Assembly (NCBI GenBank): GCA_964435115.1
Contig: CAYSYM010000030.1
Coordinates: 1-44,303 of the forward strand
Length of the DNA stretch: 44,303 bases
Direction of reading: 5' to 3'
DNA from: CAYSYM01 sp964435115
GTDB lineage: Bacteria; Chloroflexota; UBA6077; CF-72
Part shown: in pieces, positions 41,402 to 44,303 of the stretch
Layout of the letters: the number at the start of each line of letters is the position of its first letter
How positions within the stretch are numbered: position 1 is the first letter of the stretch
Notes under the pieces: model-generated
Database searches by the model: none
The model's input: only the letters and a program-made list of their open reading frames with translations
Told to the model about the DNA's origin: nothing
Made by a program: the position numbers and the translations under genes

Positions 41402-42442
41402 GTGCTGGCCGCGCATCCCACCGTCCTCCTGGTCGAGCGCGACCCGTCGATCGAGCAGGCGCTGGAGCGCGCGCTCCAGCGCGAAGGGCTGGACAGCATC
41501 TGGGCGCGGACGTCGGAGGACGCCGAGGCGGCCCTGGCGACCCGGCGCCCCTGCCTGGTGATCCTCAACCCGCGCCTGCCGCCGGAGGACGGCTGGCAGG
41601 TGTACCGCAAGCTGCGCCGCCACGCGGTGCCCATCATGCTCGTCGCCCCTGGCCGCGACCCAACGCTCGAGCGGATGGCGCTCACACTGGGCGCGGACGA
41701 CTGCGTGGCGGGCGACGCGCCGGCCGCGGACATCGCCACCCGCGCCCGGTTCCTGCTCCAGCGTGGTGGACCGGCACCACCAGCCGCGCTGGCGTGCGGC
41801 GACCTCACGCTAGACCTGACGACCGGCCAGGCGAGCGTCGACCATCGCAACGTGGCGCTGACGCGTTCGGAGGCGGCCGTGCTGGCGACGCTGCTGGAAG
41901 CCCAGGGCGGCGTGGTGTCGCGCGAGCAGCTCGTGCTCCGGGCGCGCGCCCAGGCTGGCGCCCTGCCGCTGGCGCGCTCCGTCGAGAGCCACGTGCGGTC
42001 GCTGCGCTCCAAGCTCGAAGCCGACCCCGCTCGCCCGACGCGGATCCTCTCGGTGCGTGGCTTCGGCTACCGGCTGGCGGCCAGCGCCGCCCCACCGCGT
42101 GCCCGGCTGGTGGAAGCCGCCTTCGAGGCGCTGCCTGACCCGGTGCTCGTGGTCGACGCGCAGCAGCGCGTGGAGGTGATGAACCGCGCCGCCGAGGCGC
42201 TGGTAGGGCAGACGGCCGACGCCGTCGTGGGGAAGCTGAGCTGCTCGGCGCTGCTCGGCTGCCAGCTCGGGCCGGACCGGGCGTGCCCGGGCCTGGAGGC
42301 GCTGTTCGGCTCTGGCGCGCGCTCGGCCGAGATCGCCATCTGTCCGATCGGCACCACCGTCCACGTGGAGGAAACCGCGTCGCCGCTGCCGGGCGACCCG
42401 GGCCACCTGCTCCTGCTCCTGCGGGAGCGCGCGCGTGATTGA
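41402..42442 (+). CDS. Atypical response regulator: pseudo-receiver, OmpR winged helix, C-terminal PAS
   Basis: A 346-residue protein. The receiver-like domain (7-120) has Asn56 at the phospho-acceptor position (CLVILNPRLPPEDGW) and no switch lysine (GDAP). The OmpR/PhoB winged helix (about 130-226) includes LTRSEAAVLATLLEAQGG, SRSVESHVRSLRSKLE-type spacing and SVRGFGYRL. A PAS domain (235-340) has C281-x5-C287-x7-C295. The order receiver-wHTH-PAS is unusual, since PAS normally precedes. It is probably phosphorylation-independent and sensed through PAS. It overlaps the next gene by 8 nt. Confidence 0.88.
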   Translation: MLAAHPTVLLVERDPSIEQALERALQREGLDSIWARTSEDAEAALATRRPCLVILNPRLPPEDGWQVYRKLRRHAVPIMLVAPGRDPTLERMALTLGADDCVAGDAPAADIATRARFLLQRGGPAPPAALACGDLTLDLTTGQASVDHRNVALTRSEAAVLATLLEAQGGVVSREQLVLRARAQAGALPLARSVESHVRSLRSKLEADPARPTRILSVRGFGYRLAASAAPPRARLVEAAFEALPDPVLVVDAQQRVEVMNRAAEALVGQTADAVVGKLSCSALLGCQLGPDRACPGLEALFGSGARSAEIAICPIGTTVHVEETASPLPGDPGHLLLLLRERARD

Positions 42443-43844
42443 CGCGCCAAGTGCCCACTCGGCGCTCCTCCTTCGGCTGAGCGGGCCGCCGGGTGAGACG
42501 CAGCAGGTGCTGGAAGCGGACGGGTTGTGGGTGACGCCGTCGTACGACCCGGCCGAGGCGCGGCACCGGCTGCACACGGCCAGGCCCGACCTCCTGGTGG
42601 TCGAGGTCGACGGCCGGCATCCGGGCGACTGGCAGGTGTGCCTCGAGCTGTCCGAGGCGAGCGCCCAGCCGATGCTGGTGGTCGTGCAGGACCAGTCCAC
42701 CGAGACCCGGCTGGCCGCCCTGGCGAGCGGGGCGGATGACGTGCTGGCGCGTCCCTTCCACCCCATGGAGCTGGCAGCCCGCGTCCGGGCGCTGCTGCGC
42801 CGGGTGCCCGTGCGGGAGAGCAGCCCGGCCACGCTCCGCCACGGCGACCTCGTGCTCGACCTGGACGCCCACCTGGCGACCCTGCACGGGCACTTGCTCG
42901 CGCTCACGCCGCTCGAGTTCCGCCTGGTGCGCACCCTCCTGGAGAGTCCGCACCGGACGTTCAGTCGTGACGAGCTGCTGGCGCGCGTCCATGTGTTCGA
43001 TGACCGCCTGCCGGCGGACCGGTCGATCGACGTCCACGTCGCGGGGCTGCGGGCGAAGCTGGGCGACACCGCCGAAGCGCCGCGCTACGTGGAGACCGTG
43101 CGCGGCATGGGCTACCGGCTGGCACGCGCGGCGCCGGCGTCCCGCGTGGACACGGGCACCGCGGACGGATCGCCCGAGCTGGCCGGCCGGGCCGCGCTGG
43201 TCGCGGGCCGTGTCCTGGGGGCGGGTAGGGCGATCGCCGCGGCGCTGGCAGACGCCGGCGCCGCCATCGTGGCGCTGGGGAACGGCGCCGACACAGACGC
43301 CCTGGCGGCGGAGCTGGCGCGCGCCGGGCACCGCGCCGAGGCACTGGCGTGCGACCTGGCGCAGCCCGGACAGGTGGGCGAGAGCGTGAGCCACGCGCTG
43401 GCGACAACAGGCGGATTCGACATCCTGGTGTGGAGCGCGGCCGGTGCCGCGAGCCGAGCGTTCCAGGAGATGGACGACCCGTTCTGGGAGCGGCTGCTGG
43501 CGGCGAACTTGACCGGCGCCATCCAGGCCGCGCGTGCCGTCCTCCCGGGCATGCTGGAGCGAGACTGGGGGAGGATCGTGAACGTCGTCCACGCCAGCGA
43601 CCGACGCGGCGTCGCCGGCGGGACCGGGAGCTGTGCCGCCGCCGAGGCGCTGCTCGGGTTCACCCGCGGCCTGGCCACGGAAGTGGGCCAGCGCGGAGTG
43701 ACGGTGAACGCCATCTGTCCCTCTGTCGACGCGGCTGCCGGGGGAAGGCCCCCGCCAGCGGAGCGCGTCGCGCAGGCGGTGCTGATGCTATGCGGCCGGG
43801 CGGCGCGCGGCGTGACCGGCCAGACGATCGAGGTGATGGGATGA
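42435..43844 (+). CDS. Fusion regulator: degenerate receiver, OmpR winged helix, inactive SDR domain
   Basis: A 469-residue protein. The receiver-like domain (9-122) has Glu57 at the phospho-Asp position, Arg106 for the switch lysine, and no acidic pocket. The winged helix (about 133-230) is intact, with LTPLEFRLVRTLLESPHRTFSRDELL, SIDVHVAGLRAKLG and TVRGMGYRL. After a linker, residues 250-469 form a full-length SDR fold (GRAALVAGRVLGAGRAIAAALADAG, GFDILVWSAAGAAS, GRIVNVVHASDRRG, GVTVNAICPS, GQTIEVMG). Tyr/Lys are absent (S399, A403 by alignment), NNAG is WSAAG. The frame is open throughout and overlaps benzoate-CoA ligase by 4 nt (ATGA). The dead SDR may sense a nucleotide or acyl-CoA. This architecture is not one I know. 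Confidence 0.92.
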   Translation: MIDAPSAHSALLLRLSGPPGETQQVLEADGLWVTPSYDPAEARHRLHTARPDLLVVEVDGRHPGDWQVCLELSEASAQPMLVVVQDQSTETRLAALASGADDVLARPFHPMELAARVRALLRRVPVRESSPATLRHGDLVLDLDAHLATLHGHLLALTPLEFRLVRTLLESPHRTFSRDELLARVHVFDDRLPADRSIDVHVAGLRAKLGDTAEAPRYVETVRGMGYRLARAAPASRVDTGTADGSPELAGRAALVAGRVLGAGRAIAAALADAGAAIVALGNGADTDALAAELARAGHRAEALACDLAQPGQVGESVSHALATTGGFDILVWSAAGAASRAFQEMDDPFWERLLAANLTGAIQAARAVLPGMLERDWGRIVNVVHASDRRGVAGGTGSCAAAEALLGFTRGLATEVGQRGVTVNAICPSVDAAAGGRPPPAERVAQAVLMLCGRAARGVTGQTIEVMG

Positions 43845-44303
43845 CTGACGACGCGGCGAGACTCTCCGCGGCGCTCGGCGCGCTGCCATTGCCGACGGCG
43901 CCGCTGCCGGAGCCGTTCAACGTCGCCACGTACTTCGTGGATCGACACGTCCAGGAGGGGCGCGGCCAGAAGGTGGCCATCGAGTGTGGGGACGAGCGGG
44001 TGACGTACGCGCAGGTGCTGGAGCGCGTCAACCGGTTCGGCGGCGCGCTGCGCCAGGTGCTGGGGGTGCGCCAGGAAGAGCGGGTGCTGCTGCTCCTGCT
44101 CGATACGCCGGAGTTCGCCTACGCCTTCTTCGGGGCGATCAAGATCGGCGCCGTACCGGTGCCCACCAACACGCTGCTGAAGCCCGCCGATTACCAGTAC
44201 CTGCTGAACGACTCGCGGGCGCGCGTGGCCGTCGTCAGCGAAGCCCTGCTCCCGCAGATCCAGGCCATTCCGCGCGCCGAGCTGCGCCATCTCCGCGACG
44301 TCG
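43841..44303 (+). CDS. Benzoate-CoA ligase family protein (partial, C-terminus outside the window)
   Basis: About 154 residues are visible. PEPFNVATYFVDRHVQEG, KVAIECGDERVTYAQVLERVNRFGG, LLLLLDTPEFAYAFFGAIKIGAVPVPTNTLLKPADYQYLL and DSRARVAVVSEALL are the hallmark N-terminal sequence of benzoate- and hydroxybenzoate-CoA ligases. The enzyme activates an aromatic acid with ATP and CoA. ATG 43841 overlaps the stop of the fusion regulator. The catalytic C-terminal lysine lies outside the window. Confidence 0.93.
   Translation, partial: MTDDAARLSAALGALPLPTAPLPEPFNVATYFVDRHVQEGRGQKVAIECGDERVTYAQVLERVNRFGGALRQVLGVRQEERVLLLLLDTPEFAYAFFGAIKIGAVPVPTNTLLKPADYQYLLNDSRARVAVVSEALLPQIQAIPRAELRHLRDV

Overview
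The window is GC-rich (roughly 70% by eye), uses many GTG starts, and is packed with genes that overlap by 4 nt (ATGA or GTGA). Its proteins include Chloroflexota-type secreted proteins: a subtilase with WYLAEG repeats and a solute-binding lipoprotein with a long Pro/Ala/Thr linker. I infer a Chloroflexota bacterium (Thermomicrobia-like or a related class) or another GC-rich soil or sediment lineage. No marker gene here fixes the taxonomy.

Region 1 (1-13.6 kb) is mostly housekeeping. An Rrf2 regulator, sufC and sufB run leftward behind a near-consensus promoter whose -10 overlaps an Rrf2-like operator. Rightward are an A-type Fe-S carrier, tRNA-Lys, a NERD-like membrane protein, a secreted subtilisin-like protease, a RibD-type reductase, a coupled MFS / M1 peptidase / membrane-protein trio, glutamate dehydrogenase and a zinc-ribbon protein. 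Two palindromic elements, one MITE-like, sit between the protease and the reductase.

Region 2 (13.3-39.4 kb) is almost entirely leftward and looks like one large catabolic cluster, built mainly of genes coupled by overlapping stops and starts. From its upstream end it holds a LeuC/LeuD-like hydratase pair, a PaaK-type aryl-CoA ligase, a DRE-TIM condensing enzyme or lyase, IorA and an IorB-ferredoxin fusion, then KorA/B/C, a TetR regulator, a CaiB/BaiF CoA-transferase, a PrpF isomerase, a LivK/H/M/G/F importer, a 34-codon ORF and a short-chain dehydrogenase (SDR) that has lost all its catalytic residues. Beyond an inserted hicAB toxin-antitoxin pair come an intact SDR, a DUF35 protein, an SCP2-type thiolase and an enoyl-CoA hydratase, then a 3-hydroxyacid dehydrogenase and an OtnK-type kinase. 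The pairs intact SDR / pseudo-SDR and DUF35 / thiolase resemble BbsCD and BbsAB of anaerobic toluene (benzylsuccinate) beta-oxidation. I infer uptake, CoA activation and beta-oxidation of an aromatic or branched acid. The substrate is unknown.

Region 3 (39.6-44.3 kb) is regulatory. A leftward PAS-LuxR regulator faces a rightward operon of a hemerythrin-like protein, a response-regulator-like protein (phospho-Asp replaced by Asn, with a Cys-rich PAS), a regulator fused to a catalytically dead SDR domain (phospho-Asp replaced by Glu), and the start of a benzoate-CoA ligase coupled to the fusion gene. The regulator-SDR fusion is the most novel object in the window. It may be a ligand-sensing transcription factor for the aromatic-CoA pathway.
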